Source: Dietzia alimentaria 72
Lineage (GTDB): Bacteria; Actinomycetota; Actinomycetes; Mycobacteriales; Mycobacteriaceae
Assembly (NCBI RefSeq): GCF_000226215.1
Contig: NZ_AGFF01000020.1
Coordinates: 62,001 to 126,000, forward strand
DNA: 64,000 bases
Direction of reading: 5' to 3'
The notes below the pieces were generated by a model. That model had not been told where the DNA came from. It ran no database searches and saw only the letters and a program-made list of their open reading frames with translations. This document shows, one piece after another, positions 29,589-39,859 of the stretch. Made by a program: the position numbers and the translations under genes. Within the stretch, counting starts at the first letter, position 1. The number at the start of each line of letters is the position of its first letter.

Positions 29589-31163
29589 TCAACCCAGGAA
29601 CGACTCCTCGCCGGGGCCTGCGACCACGGACACCCGACTGGTGTGGCCCGCGCGGGGCTCCACCGAGATCCACCCGTCTATCCGGCCGTCCAGGACGAGG
29701 TCGGGCGTCGCGACGGTGTCGGCCAGTGCCGCCCCGCGGAGGTCCCAGTCGGCATCGACGCGGATCACGGTCGGTGGGGTGACGTCGGGCCCGCCGGGAC
29801 CGGCCAGTGCGTCGATCCGCCCTTCGCTCAGCGGGCCGTCGACATCCCACATCACCGCGTCGACCGGAGCACCCGCGTCGGAGGCGTCGGGGGAGACGAT
29901 CCGGTATCGGGTCTCGTCGCCGATGGCCTGAAGAGGGCGCCAGCGGTCGGGCACATCCGTCACCACAGCCACGCGGTATCCGGCGGCGACGGCGCGGAAC
30001 GCCACCTGTCTACACACCGGCGGTCGAGCAGCCAGGAGAACCGAGCGCAGGTGGGGGCCGGCGAGCTGAATCGCCGACGCACTCCCGGTGCGGGTTGCTC
30101 CCAGGATCTGGCCGGAACCGTGGGCGGGAGGAGCCAGGTCGTCGAGTTCGTCGATGCTCAGGCGGTCGAGGGATCCGGCGATCGACCCGGGCAGGTCCTC
30201 CCCGGGCACGGGGAGAACTCGCGCGGTCGGAAGAGAGTGGCAGGAACCGTCGAGGCCGTGAAGCGACTGCAGGGCCGCGTCGTGCGTGGCCTGACCTGAC
30301 AGGCCGGTCAGGCCGACCGTGGTCACGGCGTCCACCACGTCGTCGCGCCCCTCTACTCTGCGCAGGCGGGTCACCTCGGTGACGGCTGAGGCGCGGACGG
30401 CGGTGAGATTGTCGATGATCCCGCGCGGGTCGGCACCCGGCCTGACGACGAGCCCCACACCGGCCCCGGGGTCGGACTCAGCGTCCAGATAGAGTTCGGC
30501 CAGCTCGGCCGCGTCGAGGACCCGACAGGGCACCCCGTGGTGCACGAGCGAGCGGCGCACACGCTCGGTGGCCACAGTCACGATCTGCTCGATCGCGACG
30601 GTGGAATCCCCTGCTGACTCGAGTGCGAGCCGGGCCAGGTCGAACCGGATCAACAGGTGGACACGCCGGTGGGAGATGAGGGCGAGCGGGCCCACGAGAG
30701 AGGCGTACACCTCGCCATCGTGTCCTTCGGCGGAACGCCGACCATGCACCACCACGTCGATCCCCTCGAGCAGTACCCCACCCTGGTCGAGCTGGCGGGC
30801 GACGGCCCTGAGGGGCAGGCGGACCCCGCGGAAGTCGGCGGGGTCATCGCGGCCCACCTCGGTGGCCACGAGTGCTCCGGCGGAGACCTCGACTGCCGTG
30901 GTCACCATCAGTTCGCCCTCTACGCAGCCGACGGCGGTGCGGTCCGGCGCGACGAGATCCACCACGTCTACGGGCGTCCGCCTGTCGGTGGTTCGTCGGG
31001 CGAGCAGGGGCCGGCCATGTCGGCGGAGGGTGGTTGCCGCGGCGATGAGGGCGACGGCCACGAACTGAACCCACGGCTGCCATCCGGGCGGCGAAACCAC
31101 GGTCAGCAGCACGGTGACCAGTAGCGCCGCGGAAAAAGCGGGCAGAACGGGAACCGCGGTCAT
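29589..31163 (-). CDS. eccE: type VII secretion protein EccE
   Basis: 524 aa. Two hydrophobic segments at the N-terminus (residues about 5-25 and 29-45), then a large soluble region with GVRLPLRAVARQLDQGGVLLEGID and RVHLLIRFDLA, as in EccE proteins that sit at the rim of ESX membrane complexes. Identification rests on architecture and on its position next to eccB. M. tuberculosis ESX-4 has no EccE, but some ESX-4 loci (M. abscessus) do. Divergent from eccB with 142 bases between. Confidence 0.75.
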   Translation of the reverse strand: MTAVPVLPAFSAALLVTVLLTVVSPPGWQPWVQFVAVALIAAATTLRRHGRPLLARRTTDRRTPVDVVDLVAPDRTAVGCVEGELMVTTAVEVSAGALVATEVGRDDPADFRGVRLPLRAVARQLDQGGVLLEGIDVVVHGRRSAEGHDGEVYASLVGPLALISHRRVHLLIRFDLARLALESAGDSTVAIEQIVTVATERVRRSLVHHGVPCRVLDAAELAELYLDAESDPGAGVGLVVRPGADPRGIIDNLTAVRASAVTEVTRLRRVEGRDDVVDAVTTVGLTGLSGQATHDAALQSLHGLDGSCHSLPTARVLPVPGEDLPGSIAGSLDRLSIDELDDLAPPAHGSGQILGATRTGSASAIQLAGPHLRSVLLAARPPVCRQVAFRAVAAGYRVAVVTDVPDRWRPLQAIGDETRYRIVSPDASDAGAPVDAVMWDVDGPLSEGRIDALAGPGGPDVTPPTVIRVDADWDLRGAALADTVATPDLVLDGRIDGWISVEPRAGHTSRVSVVAGPGEESFLG

Positions 31164-31305
31164 GGCCCCGCCCTCCTCGTATTCGACCGATCGCGGGGTG
31201 TGCGATGCCCGCTGGGAAGACCGGCCACGAAGGCCCGATCGTCGCGTACCCTACCCCCGGTGCCCCCGGCCGCGGGGTGTCACATCCGCGAAAGGGGAAC
31301 GGTCC

Positions 31306-32748
31306 GTGCCGCTCAAGCCGACGACCAAGGCTCAGGTGGACGGTCACCGATTTCTCACCCGCCGCGCCCGGCACGCCGTCGTTGCCTGGGACGTCCGAAT
31401 GCTCCACGATCCGCTCAAACGTCAGTCCACAGGTCTGACGGTGGGCGTGGTCGCCGGGGTCATCGGGGTGGCGGGTGCAGCGGTGTTGTCGCTGCTCGAC
31501 CCCGCGCCGGATGTCGACCGGACCACCGTCATGGTCGGCCGTGACTCCGGCCAGATGTACGTCCGGGTCGACGACTCGGTGCACCCGGTCCACAATCTGG
31601 CCTCCGCGCGATTGGTTCTGGGTGAGGCGGCGGAGCCCGACACGGTGCGGGATTCCGACATCGCGGGCACCACCCGTGGTGGTCTGCTGGGCATCCCGGG
31701 CGCCCCGTCGGTTCTGCCCGGGCACAAGGACGAGAAGAACGCTGGATCCGTCACGTGGACTGTGTGCGACGTCGTCGAGGACGCCGACAGAGGCCGTCCA
31801 CGCATCACCGGGACGAGCGTGGTGGCACGGGAGGGCGAGGGGCCCGGTCGGGGAACGGGTCCCGACGAGATCGTGTTGGCGGACCAGGGCGGCACCGGAT
31901 GGCTGTTGCGGGACGGCACCCGCGCGCGCATCGATCTGGGGGACGGGGATCTGCTGGCGATCCTCGGCCTGGGCGGTGTCGACCCGAGGCCGGTCACTGC
32001 GGCGCTGATCGACCCGCTGCGCGAAGTCGAGGCCGTGGTGCGTCCGCACATCGAGATGGTGGGCGAGCCGGTGGATTACGGGCTGGACGGTCTGCGGATC
32101 GGCCAGGTCTTCACTGTCGCCACCGCCACGGGGACGCGGACGTATGTGGCATTGACCGATGGGGTGCAGGAGGTCGGGCCCGTATTCGCGGACATCATCC
32201 GTTCCACCGCGACGGTCGGTGCGGTCATGGAGGTCGCGCCGGACCGGATGGCGGTGCCGCGGTCGGTAGCTCTCGACGTGGAGGCTTTTCCCGCAGACCG
32301 CCCCTCGGTGCTCGCGACGGGCGATTCCCCGGTTCTGTGTGTCCGCGACGCGGGCGGTCGGGACTCGGGCGCGCGGCAGGTGACGCTGGTCGCCGGCGCC
32401 CCGGAGCCCGGGCGGGATGAGGCCCGTGCGGTAGCCGGTGCCGACGGTGGCGGGCCGGCGGTGGACGCCGTGGGCGTCCCGGGGGGAGGCCTGCTGGTGG
32501 CCGCCGTGGGGCGTGGCACCACCACCCGCAGTTCCGTGACGACGATCGTGTCCGACACCGGCGTACGGTTCGACGTCCCGGACGGGGAGACCGCGGCGAT
32601 GCTCGGACTGGGCGGTACGCCGGTGCCGGTGGACCCGGCGGTCCTCGACCGGCTGCCGTCGGGCCCGAGGCTGGACCGCGAGTCGGCGCTCGTCTCGCGT
32701 GACGGGTCGGATCTCGACACCACCCGGGACGAGACCTCAGCGGGCTGA
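31306..32748 (+). CDS. eccB: type VII secretion protein EccB
   Basis: 480 aa from GTG 31306. The start PLKPTTKAQVDGHRFLTRR and AWDVRMLHDPLKRQ is the EccB signature. One membrane segment at about residues 45-65, then a large extracytoplasmic domain made of repeats. EccB is part of the ESX inner-membrane core with EccC, EccD and EccE. Its last 12 bases overlap the end of mycP on the other strand. Confidence 0.93.
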   Translation: MPLKPTTKAQVDGHRFLTRRARHAVVAWDVRMLHDPLKRQSTGLTVGVVAGVIGVAGAAVLSLLDPAPDVDRTTVMVGRDSGQMYVRVDDSVHPVHNLASARLVLGEAAEPDTVRDSDIAGTTRGGLLGIPGAPSVLPGHKDEKNAGSVTWTVCDVVEDADRGRPRITGTSVVAREGEGPGRGTGPDEIVLADQGGTGWLLRDGTRARIDLGDGDLLAILGLGGVDPRPVTAALIDPLREVEAVVRPHIEMVGEPVDYGLDGLRIGQVFTVATATGTRTYVALTDGVQEVGPVFADIIRSTATVGAVMEVAPDRMAVPRSVALDVEAFPADRPSVLATGDSPVLCVRDAGGRDSGARQVTLVAGAPEPGRDEARAVAGADGGGPAVDAVGVPGGGLLVAAVGRGTTTRSSVTTIVSDTGVRFDVPDGETAAMLGLGGTPVPVDPAVLDRLPSGPRLDRESALVSRDGSDLDTTRDETSAG

Positions 32749-34119
32749 CCCCATTCGATGGGGGTCGTCTCGAGAACGAGTCACCATGACGACGACGAGG
32801 ACCACCACCCCCAGACCGAGCGCGCCGCCTGCGACTCCGGCGCCTGCGCCCGCACCCGATGGACCCGACTCCGGAGCGGGGGCGGCGATAGTCGTCGTGG
32901 CAGGGGCGGGGCGCCCGGACCTGCGGACACCGGTGACGGCGGCGACCGGGTCGACGACCCCGTGGCCCACGGCGAAGTCATGCCCGCCCGCGGCGGGGAT
33001 AGCGGTGTTCTTTATCCGCTCTACCACCTGGCGGGCCGTGAGCTCGGGGTGCGCCTGGCGGATGAGCGCTGCGGTGCCGGCGACGAACGGGGCGGCGAAG
33101 CTCGTACCGCTGATCGGGGTCCGGGAGCCATCACCGCTCACCACGAGATCGGACACCCCGGCACCGTCAGCGCCCACGGACCGCAGATCCACGGCAGGGG
33201 CGGCGACGTCGACCCAGGGGCCGTGAAGAGAGAACTCGGCGGGTGCACCATCTGCGTCGACACCGCCGACGGTGAGCACGTGTTCGTCGTACCAGGCGGG
33301 TGAGGCGATCGTGCGGAGCTCCTCCCACCCGTCGTCTCCGACAAGGGAGGGGTCAGGGACGGCCGGGTTCTGATCGCCGCAGGTCTGACCGATGTTCCCG
33401 GCGGCCGCCACCAGCACGACGTCGTGGTCGACGGCCGCATAGCGGATCGCGCCCCCGAGCGTGTCGTCGGCGAGAAGTGTTCCCGCGGGTACGCACGCGA
33501 CCTCGGAGATGTTGATGATCCCGGCGCCCGCGTCGACCGCCGCGCGGATGGCCCGGGCCAGCGTGGAGATGGTGCCGATCCCGGCGCCGACAGTGGGTTC
33601 GTCCGATCGGTCGCGCTCGGTACGCAGGACACTGCTTGACTGTCGGATGGAGACGATCTCGACCCCCGGGGCGACACCGGAATGTCCGGTCTCGTCTTCG
33701 GTCGCAGCCAGCACGCCGGCCACCAGGGTGCCGTGCGCGTCGCAGTCCTCGGTGCCGTCGCGGCCGGGCACCACGTCTCCGGCTCCACGTACCCGGGGCA
33801 GGCGAGGACCGGGGTTGACGCCGGTGTCGATCACGGCCACGACCTGCCCTTCGCCGCGACCGTGGATCCAGGCGTCACCGAGTTCGGCGGCGGTGGCCGA
33901 AGCGGGTGAGGCGAAGGGGTCGAGCACGGCGGCGGTGGTGCGGCAGGGTCCGTCGAGACGGAGAGGGCCGGAGTGCAGACCCTCCGCCTCCGGGACCGGG
34001 CCGGTGATCGTCGGCTTCTCGACAGCTGCGGCCACCTGGGGCCCGAAGAGTTGACTCCCGAGATGCCAGGCGAGGACCACCGCCACGGTTGCCGCGGCGG
34101 CGTGTCGGCGACCCCTCAT
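32737..34119 (-). CDS. mycP: mycosin, subtilisin-like serine protease of the ESX system
   Basis: 460 aa from ATG 34119 (ATGA overlap with eccD). N-terminal signal peptide, then the catalytic triad Asp98 (VVAVIDTGV), His129 (DCDAHGTLVAG) and Ser340 (SGTSFAAPFVAG), with the oxyanion Asn242 in AAAGNIG. A Pro/Ala/Gly linker and a C-terminal membrane anchor followed by charged residues complete the MycP layout. Mycosins are needed for stability of the ESX complex as well as for substrate processing. All active-site residues are intact. Confidence 0.93.
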   Translation of the reverse strand: MRGRRHAAAATVAVVLAWHLGSQLFGPQVAAAVEKPTITGPVPEAEGLHSGPLRLDGPCRTTAAVLDPFASPASATAAELGDAWIHGRGEGQVVAVIDTGVNPGPRLPRVRGAGDVVPGRDGTEDCDAHGTLVAGVLAATEDETGHSGVAPGVEIVSIRQSSSVLRTERDRSDEPTVGAGIGTISTLARAIRAAVDAGAGIINISEVACVPAGTLLADDTLGGAIRYAAVDHDVVLVAAAGNIGQTCGDQNPAVPDPSLVGDDGWEELRTIASPAWYDEHVLTVGGVDADGAPAEFSLHGPWVDVAAPAVDLRSVGADGAGVSDLVVSGDGSRTPISGTSFAAPFVAGTAALIRQAHPELTARQVVERIKNTAIPAAGGHDFAVGHGVVDPVAAVTGVRRSGRPAPATTTIAAPAPESGPSGAGAGAGVAGGALGLGVVVLVVVMVTRSRDDPHRMGSAR

Positions 34120-35654
34120 CGCTGGCGGACGAGGGAGTAGACCTCCATGGCTCCCACTGCGAGCGGTACGACCACGCAGATGCAGATCGCCTCGACCACC
34201 CCAACGGCCCGCAGAGCGGCGGGGGAGAGCTCGACGTGCGGCAGCACGGATGCCGTGACCACCACGGCCGCGGCGACGGCGAGAGCCGCCGGGATCACCA
34301 CGCCGACGGGGGAGCTCACTGTGACGCCGGCTCCCATCAGGACTCCGGCGGTCAGCACCAGCGCTGAAGCCAGCAGGACGGAGGTATGGAGCCGATCGGC
34401 GTAACCCAACCCGCGGAGTACCAGGACGACGATCAAGACGAGCGCCAACGGCGCTGACCACCGGGTGGCTGCGGCGTCACCGGTCAGGGCGACCAGGGCC
34501 CCGGTGGTGCAGATCGAACCCGCGGCGGCCAACTGTCCCGTCAGCCAGGAGCGGGAGGTCAGGAACCGGTGTCGCAGTACGTCCGGTGTGGGAAGCGGCC
34601 CGCGTATCCGGTGGTCGACGTCGCTGCGACCTCGGACGTCATGGTCGATGTCCTCGAGGTCCCCGGCCTCCACGTCTTCCCCGGGGGCGGGAACCGGCGG
34701 GATGGGAACACGGGCGGCGAGGACGGCGATCCTCGGTGCGGCCGTCAGCAGGGCCAGTCCCAACAGCACCGCACCCGCGCCGACCGACGCGACCGGCGTT
34801 TTGGTGACCGCGGCGATCAGCGCACCGATCGCCGCAACGGTCAGCAGCACGGTGAGCGCCAGATATCCGGCCGCGGTTCCGAATCCATGCCGTGGGCCGG
34901 GGCGGAACACCGCGGATCGCAGCACTCCGGCCAGGACTGCCCCGGCGGTGAAGCCGCCCACGAGATGTCCGGGACCCATCGGTGGGGCCCCGACGGTGGC
35001 GGCCGCCAAGACGGTGAAACCGACCGCGCACGCCCCGGCGACGCCGTGCGCGCACCCGGGGGCGGGGGTCCTGCTCAGCGTGAGGACCGCAGCGATCCCC
35101 AGCAGCGCCAGGAGGAGAGCGACGAGGGTGGTCATGACGCCACCCCCCGCGGACCACTGGCGGATCAGGGCTGCCGCGGAGGCAACGGCGACCACTGCGC
35201 TGGTGGCGGTAGCGGCGTTCACCGCATCGCGCCTGCCCCACGCGGGGGAGCGAGCCACACCGGGGTCCGTCAGGCCCTGCAGTACGTCGTCGAACAGTGG
35301 AGCGGGTGTCGGCACCGGGCGGTGGTCGAGGACGAGGATCTCCCCGTCGTGCACACGCTGCTGGGCGAGGGTCTCAGAGACCGCGAGAGGGCCACCCGCG
35401 AGTCGTGATAGCTGCCAGGAACCACCGGCACCGCCGCCCATGAGTGAGTTCACGTCGATTCCGGACGCCGGGCCGGCGGCGGCACGGATGTGATCACGGA
35501 CCAGGTCCACCACCTCGGGGATCACCGCGACCAGTTCCAGGTGGGCGGGCAGGCTCAGGTCGACCCGGGTGGATCGGCACACTACCGACACCCGCCGCTG
35601 GTCCAACGGCTCCACCCCGGCGGCGACACCCCGCACCTCGCTCCGCTGTGACAC
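34116..35654 (-). CDS. eccD: type VII secretion protein EccD
   Basis: 512 aa, GTG start. Residues about 15-110 are a ubiquitin-like (YukD) domain (RRVSVVCRSTRVDLSLPAHLE); the rest is about eleven membrane helices, as in other EccD proteins that form the large membrane vestibule of the complex. Coupled to mycP by ATGA. Divergent from eccC with 203 bases between, which should hold both promoters. Confidence 0.92.
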   Translation of the reverse strand: MSQRSEVRGVAAGVEPLDQRRVSVVCRSTRVDLSLPAHLELVAVIPEVVDLVRDHIRAAAGPASGIDVNSLMGGGAGGSWQLSRLAGGPLAVSETLAQQRVHDGEILVLDHRPVPTPAPLFDDVLQGLTDPGVARSPAWGRRDAVNAATATSAVVAVASAAALIRQWSAGGGVMTTLVALLLALLGIAAVLTLSRTPAPGCAHGVAGACAVGFTVLAAATVGAPPMGPGHLVGGFTAGAVLAGVLRSAVFRPGPRHGFGTAAGYLALTVLLTVAAIGALIAAVTKTPVASVGAGAVLLGLALLTAAPRIAVLAARVPIPPVPAPGEDVEAGDLEDIDHDVRGRSDVDHRIRGPLPTPDVLRHRFLTSRSWLTGQLAAAGSICTTGALVALTGDAAATRWSAPLALVLIVVLVLRGLGYADRLHTSVLLASALVLTAGVLMGAGVTVSSPVGVVIPAALAVAAAVVVTASVLPHVELSPAALRAVGVVEAICICVVVPLAVGAMEVYSLVRQR

Positions 35655-35857
35655 GCCTCGTCCTCTCTGCTGGTCCCGGGCGGGCCCGATCGCGGCGATG
35701 GCGGCGACCGTGGCTGGTTGGCGTACCCGTCAGAGCGTGTACTGCCCTAACATCGCCATCCGATACGTCGGTCATTGTCGACGGCGGAGGACGTCCGTGG
35801 GGGCGTCACCTCCGAGATGTGCTCGGGTCACGGCAGCAAAGCTAGAGGAGGACTGGC

Positions 35858-38800
35858 ATGGGAGACGTGGTCTTCACCCGCGCGGAAAAGCTCGACGCCC
35901 CACCGATGCCGGGCGGCGAACTCGCCCTGCAGGCGCCTCCGGAACTGCCCCGGCCGACCCCGAGGCCACTCATCCAGGTCATCCTGCCGCTCGTGATGGT
36001 GGTCGCGGTCGTTGGCATGGTCGTGATGATGATGCGCACGGGGATGATGCGCAACCCGATGTTCATGATGTTCCCAGTGATGATGGCGGTCTCCGCCCTC
36101 GGCATGCTCGCCGGCAATCTGTCCGGCGGAAACAAGACCGCCGAGACCGACGAGCTCCGCAAGGACTATCTGCGCTACCTCGGTCAGACCCGTGACCTGG
36201 TCCGTCATACCGCCGAGCAGCAACGCGCCGCTGCCCTGTGGCGTCACCCCGACCCCGTGGAACTGCCGGCTCTGGTGGGAACCGCGCGGATGTGGGAGCG
36301 CGACGACGCCGACCCTGACGACCTGACCGTCCGGGTCGGTCCGGGACGCCAGTCGCTTGCCTCCCGGCTCGACGCACCCGACACCGGACCGGTCGACGAC
36401 CTCGAACCGGTCTCGGTGGTGAGCATGCGCCGCTTCGTGCGCGTGCACTCGGTGGTCGAGGACCTGCCCGTGGCCCTGGAGCTCCGGGCGTTCGCCGCGC
36501 TGTCCCTGGACGGGGACGTGGACGTGGTGCGCTCCGCCGTCCGCGCGATGATCGCCGGGCTCGTCGTATCGCACGGGCCGGACCGGATACGGGTGGCCGT
36601 GGCGGCCAGTGAGGGCGACGCGCGTGCGGCGTGGGAGTGGCTGAAATGGCTCCCACATCACGAACACCCCGTCTACACCGACGGCGGCGGGCGGGTCCGA
36701 CTCACCGAGTTCTCGCTGGCCGGGGTGGAGTCGATGCTGGGATCCGAGGTCTCGGACCGGTTCGCGTTCTCCCCGAGTGCGGTCGCGGTCCAGGGACGGG
36801 CGCACCTCGTCGTCGTGGTGGATGGTGTGGGCGTGACCGGGGCCGAACGGCTTCTCGCCGAGGACGGGCTGGACGGCGTGACGGTCCTCGAGGTCTCCGG
36901 CAGCCGCGCGGGGCAATTGCGTGACCTCGCGCTGCGACGCGGGTTGTGCATCAGGGTCGACAACGACGGCATGGCCCGCGTGCGGACCGAGAACGGCGAC
37001 GAGGACATCGCCCGCGTCGACTCCATGAGCCCGCCGGAGGCCGAACGCCTCGCGATGGCGCTGTCGCGCTACCGGCCCGCCGACACCGTGACCAACGCCG
37101 ACGGATCCACCACGACCAGGCGTGCCCCAGGGCTGCCCGACCTCTTGGGAATCGGTGTGGCCGCCCAGGTCGATCCGGCGGTGGCCTGGCGCCGCCGAGG
37201 TGAGCGTGACCGTCTCCGAGTCCCCGTGGGGGTGAGCCCGGACGGCGCTCCCGTCTCGCTGGATCTCAAGGAAGCCGCCCACGGAGGAATGGGTCCGCAC
37301 GGGCTCTGCATCGGTGCGACGGGTTCAGGAAAATCCGAGTTTTTGCGCACGCTCGTCCTCGGGCTGGTCGCCACCCACGACCCGGATGCGTTGAACCTGG
37401 TGCTGGTGGACTTCAAGGGCGGCGCGACGTTCCTCGGGCTCGACTCGCTGGCCCACGTCTCCGCGGTGATCACCAACCTGCAGGCCGAGATCACGATGGT
37501 CGACCGCATGCGTGACGCGCTCGAAGGCGAGCTCACCCGCCGCCAGGAGGTCCTCCGTGCGGCCGGGAATTACGCCAATGTGGGGGAGTACGAGGCCGCG
37601 CGAGCCAAGGGGGCGGCGCTTGACCCGCTGCCCGCGCTGGTGATCGTGGTGGACGAGTTCTCCGAACTGCTCTCCTCCAAGCCGGAGTTCGCCGAACTGT
37701 TCCTCACCATCGGCCGCTTGGGCCGAAGCCTGCACATCCATCTGCTCCTGGCCTCGCAGCGGCTCGAGGAGGGACGGCTGCGAGGACTCGACAGTCACCT
37801 GTCGTACCGGATCGCGCTCAAGACCTTCTCCGCCAGCGAGTCGCGCACCGTTCTCGGCGTCACCGACGCCTACCACCTGCCCGCTACCCCGGGCGCCGGC
37901 TACCTCAAGGTGGACGCGGGCGACCCGGTCCGCTTCGACGCCGCGTACGTCTCCGGCCCCTACAGGGAAGACCGTCGGCTCGACGGCTCATCCGTGGCCA
38001 CACCCGCCGCCCGCGCGTCGGTGAGGCCGTTCACCTCGTGGTATATGCCAGTGCCCACTCCGGCCCTGCCCGACCACGACGACGAGGTCATCCCTGCCGT
38101 CACACCCACGGGAGACGAGTCGACGAGCCTGCTCGAGGTACTGGTAGGACGGCTGTCGGGGCATGGCAGACCTGCGCACGAGGTCTGGTTGCCGCCGCTG
38201 GGCGAGGGTGCCCCGCTTGATGCGGCCGTGGGCACCGAACCGACCGGAGCGGGAGACGACAGGCCACCCAGCTGGCGATTCCCGCTGGCCGAGGTTGACC
38301 TGCCCTTCGAACAGCGTCGCGACAGATGGTTCGTGGACCTGTCCGGCGCCGACGGGAACGTGGCGGTGGTGGGCGGTACGCGCTCGGGGAAGTCCACGAC
38401 GCTATGCACACTCCTCCTCTCGGTGGCTGCCACCACCACGCCGGACCGGCTCTCGGCGTACGTCGTGGACCTGGGCGGCGGCCTGCTGCACTCGGTTGTC
38501 GACCTACCGCACGTAGGCGGGGTGGCGCGCCGCGGCGAGGACGAGAAGATCCGACGCACCGTCGCGGAGGTGGACTCGGAACGCCGACGCCGCGAGTCCG
38601 ACTTCCGCGCGGACGAGATCACCTCGATCGACCAGGCACGCCGACGCAGCACCGATAAGGACGGTCGGCCGGTCGCCGAATATCCCGACATCCTGCTGGT
38701 GATCGACGGGTGGCAGACATTCCGCACCGAATTCGAGGACCTCGAGCAGGTTGTCCTCGGATTGGCGGCGGACGGCCTCGCCTACGGGGTCCATGTGGTG

Positions 38801-39859
38801 TTGTCGGCTGCCCGCTGGGCCGACCTGCGACCGGCGATGCGTGACGCCCTCGGGACCCGCGTCGAACTGCGTCTGGGGGACCCCACGGACTCGATGATCG
38901 ACCGACGGACCGCGATGACAGTGCCCGCGGCCCCCGGCCGGGGACTCACCCGGGAGCGGGACCACATGCTCATCTACCAACCCCGGCTCGACGGCGATGT
39001 CGACCCGGAGGGGATCGCCGACGCGACGGCCGAGGCCTCCCGGCACCTGGCTCGTCGCTGGCGTGCCCTGGTCGGGGACATCTCCGCCACGCGGGTCCGC
39101 ATGCTGCCCGAGGCACTGCCCTTCGCCCAATTGGCGAGCCTGGCCAGGCCTGGCCCCGACGGACGCCGGACCCGTCTTCCACTCGGCGTGTCCGAGTCCG
39201 ACCTCACAGTGGTCTACGCCGACCTGGAGACCGACCCGCTCATGGTGGTTCTCGGCGACTCCGAATGTGGCAAGACCTCATTGCTTCGTACCCTCGCCCG
39301 CGGACTCGTGGCCGGAAACACCAGCGAGCACGCGAAACTCATCGTGGTTGATTATCGCCGGACCATGCTCGGGGAGGTGGAGAGCGACCACCTCGCGGGC
39401 TACGCGGCCACCGAAGCCGCCCTCGGCCCGATGGTCGCGCACCTGGTCGAGATCCTCGAGAGCCGGATGCCCGGCGCCGATGTCACGCCTGAGCAACTCC
39501 GCGCGCGGTCGTGGTGGAGCGGCCCCCGCATCCATCTGCTCGTAGATGATCTGGACCTCGTGATGACCAGTGGGGGCAATCCACTGGCGCCTCTGACCGC
39601 CTACCTACCGCATGCCCGCGACATCGGATTGTCCGTCGTGTTGGCGCGGCGTAGCGCGGGAGCGTCGCGAGCGCTCTACGACCCGTTCGTCTCCAGGATG
39701 CGGGATCTCGGCGGTGCCGGCCTGATCATGTCCGGCAGTCGCGACGAAGGACCGCTGTTCGGGGGTGTGCGTCCCGGGCCCCTGCCGGCCGGACGGGGCC
39801 GGTTGGTCACCCGCGAGGGCGGGGTCCGATTGGTGCAGACCGCGCTGACGGAGCCATGA
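35858..39859 (+). CDS. eccC: type VII secretion ATPase EccC, fused EccCa-EccCb
   Basis: 1333 aa, with GAGGAGG upstream. Two membrane helices at residues about 40-90, a DUF domain, then three FtsK/SpoIIIE ATPase domains. Walker A motifs: GATGSGKSE (about 486), GGTRSGKST (about 838) and GDSECGKTS (about 1133). Walker B is complete only in domain 1 (VIVVDEF); domains 2 and 3 have LLVIDGW and LLVDDLD. That fits the known pattern in which domain 1 supplies the ATPase and the others bind substrate. A single polypeptide, as in ESX-4, rather than the split form of ESX-1. Confidence 0.96.
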   Translation: MGDVVFTRAEKLDAPPMPGGELALQAPPELPRPTPRPLIQVILPLVMVVAVVGMVVMMMRTGMMRNPMFMMFPVMMAVSALGMLAGNLSGGNKTAETDELRKDYLRYLGQTRDLVRHTAEQQRAAALWRHPDPVELPALVGTARMWERDDADPDDLTVRVGPGRQSLASRLDAPDTGPVDDLEPVSVVSMRRFVRVHSVVEDLPVALELRAFAALSLDGDVDVVRSAVRAMIAGLVVSHGPDRIRVAVAASEGDARAAWEWLKWLPHHEHPVYTDGGGRVRLTEFSLAGVESMLGSEVSDRFAFSPSAVAVQGRAHLVVVVDGVGVTGAERLLAEDGLDGVTVLEVSGSRAGQLRDLALRRGLCIRVDNDGMARVRTENGDEDIARVDSMSPPEAERLAMALSRYRPADTVTNADGSTTTRRAPGLPDLLGIGVAAQVDPAVAWRRRGERDRLRVPVGVSPDGAPVSLDLKEAAHGGMGPHGLCIGATGSGKSEFLRTLVLGLVATHDPDALNLVLVDFKGGATFLGLDSLAHVSAVITNLQAEITMVDRMRDALEGELTRRQEVLRAAGNYANVGEYEAARAKGAALDPLPALVIVVDEFSELLSSKPEFAELFLTIGRLGRSLHIHLLLASQRLEEGRLRGLDSHLSYRIALKTFSASESRTVLGVTDAYHLPATPGAGYLKVDAGDPVRFDAAYVSGPYREDRRLDGSSVATPAARASVRPFTSWYMPVPTPALPDHDDEVIPAVTPTGDESTSLLEVLVGRLSGHGRPAHEVWLPPLGEGAPLDAAVGTEPTGAGDDRPPSWRFPLAEVDLPFEQRRDRWFVDLSGADGNVAVVGGTRSGKSTTLCTLLLSVAATTTPDRLSAYVVDLGGGLLHSVVDLPHVGGVARRGEDEKIRRTVAEVDSERRRRESDFRADEITSIDQARRRSTDKDGRPVAEYPDILLVIDGWQTFRTEFEDLEQVVLGLAADGLAYGVHVVLSAARWADLRPAMRDALGTRVELRLGDPTDSMIDRRTAMTVPAAPGRGLTRERDHMLIYQPRLDGDVDPEGIADATAEASRHLARRWRALVGDISATRVRMLPEALPFAQLASLARPGPDGRRTRLPLGVSESDLTVVYADLETDPLMVVLGDSECGKTSLLRTLARGLVAGNTSEHAKLIVVDYRRTMLGEVESDHLAGYAATEAALGPMVAHLVEILESRMPGADVTPEQLRARSWWSGPRIHLLVDDLDLVMTSGGNPLAPLTAYLPHARDIGLSVVLARRSAGASRALYDPFVSRMRDLGGAGLIMSGSRDEGPLFGGVRPGPLPAGRGRLVTREGGVRLVQTALTEP

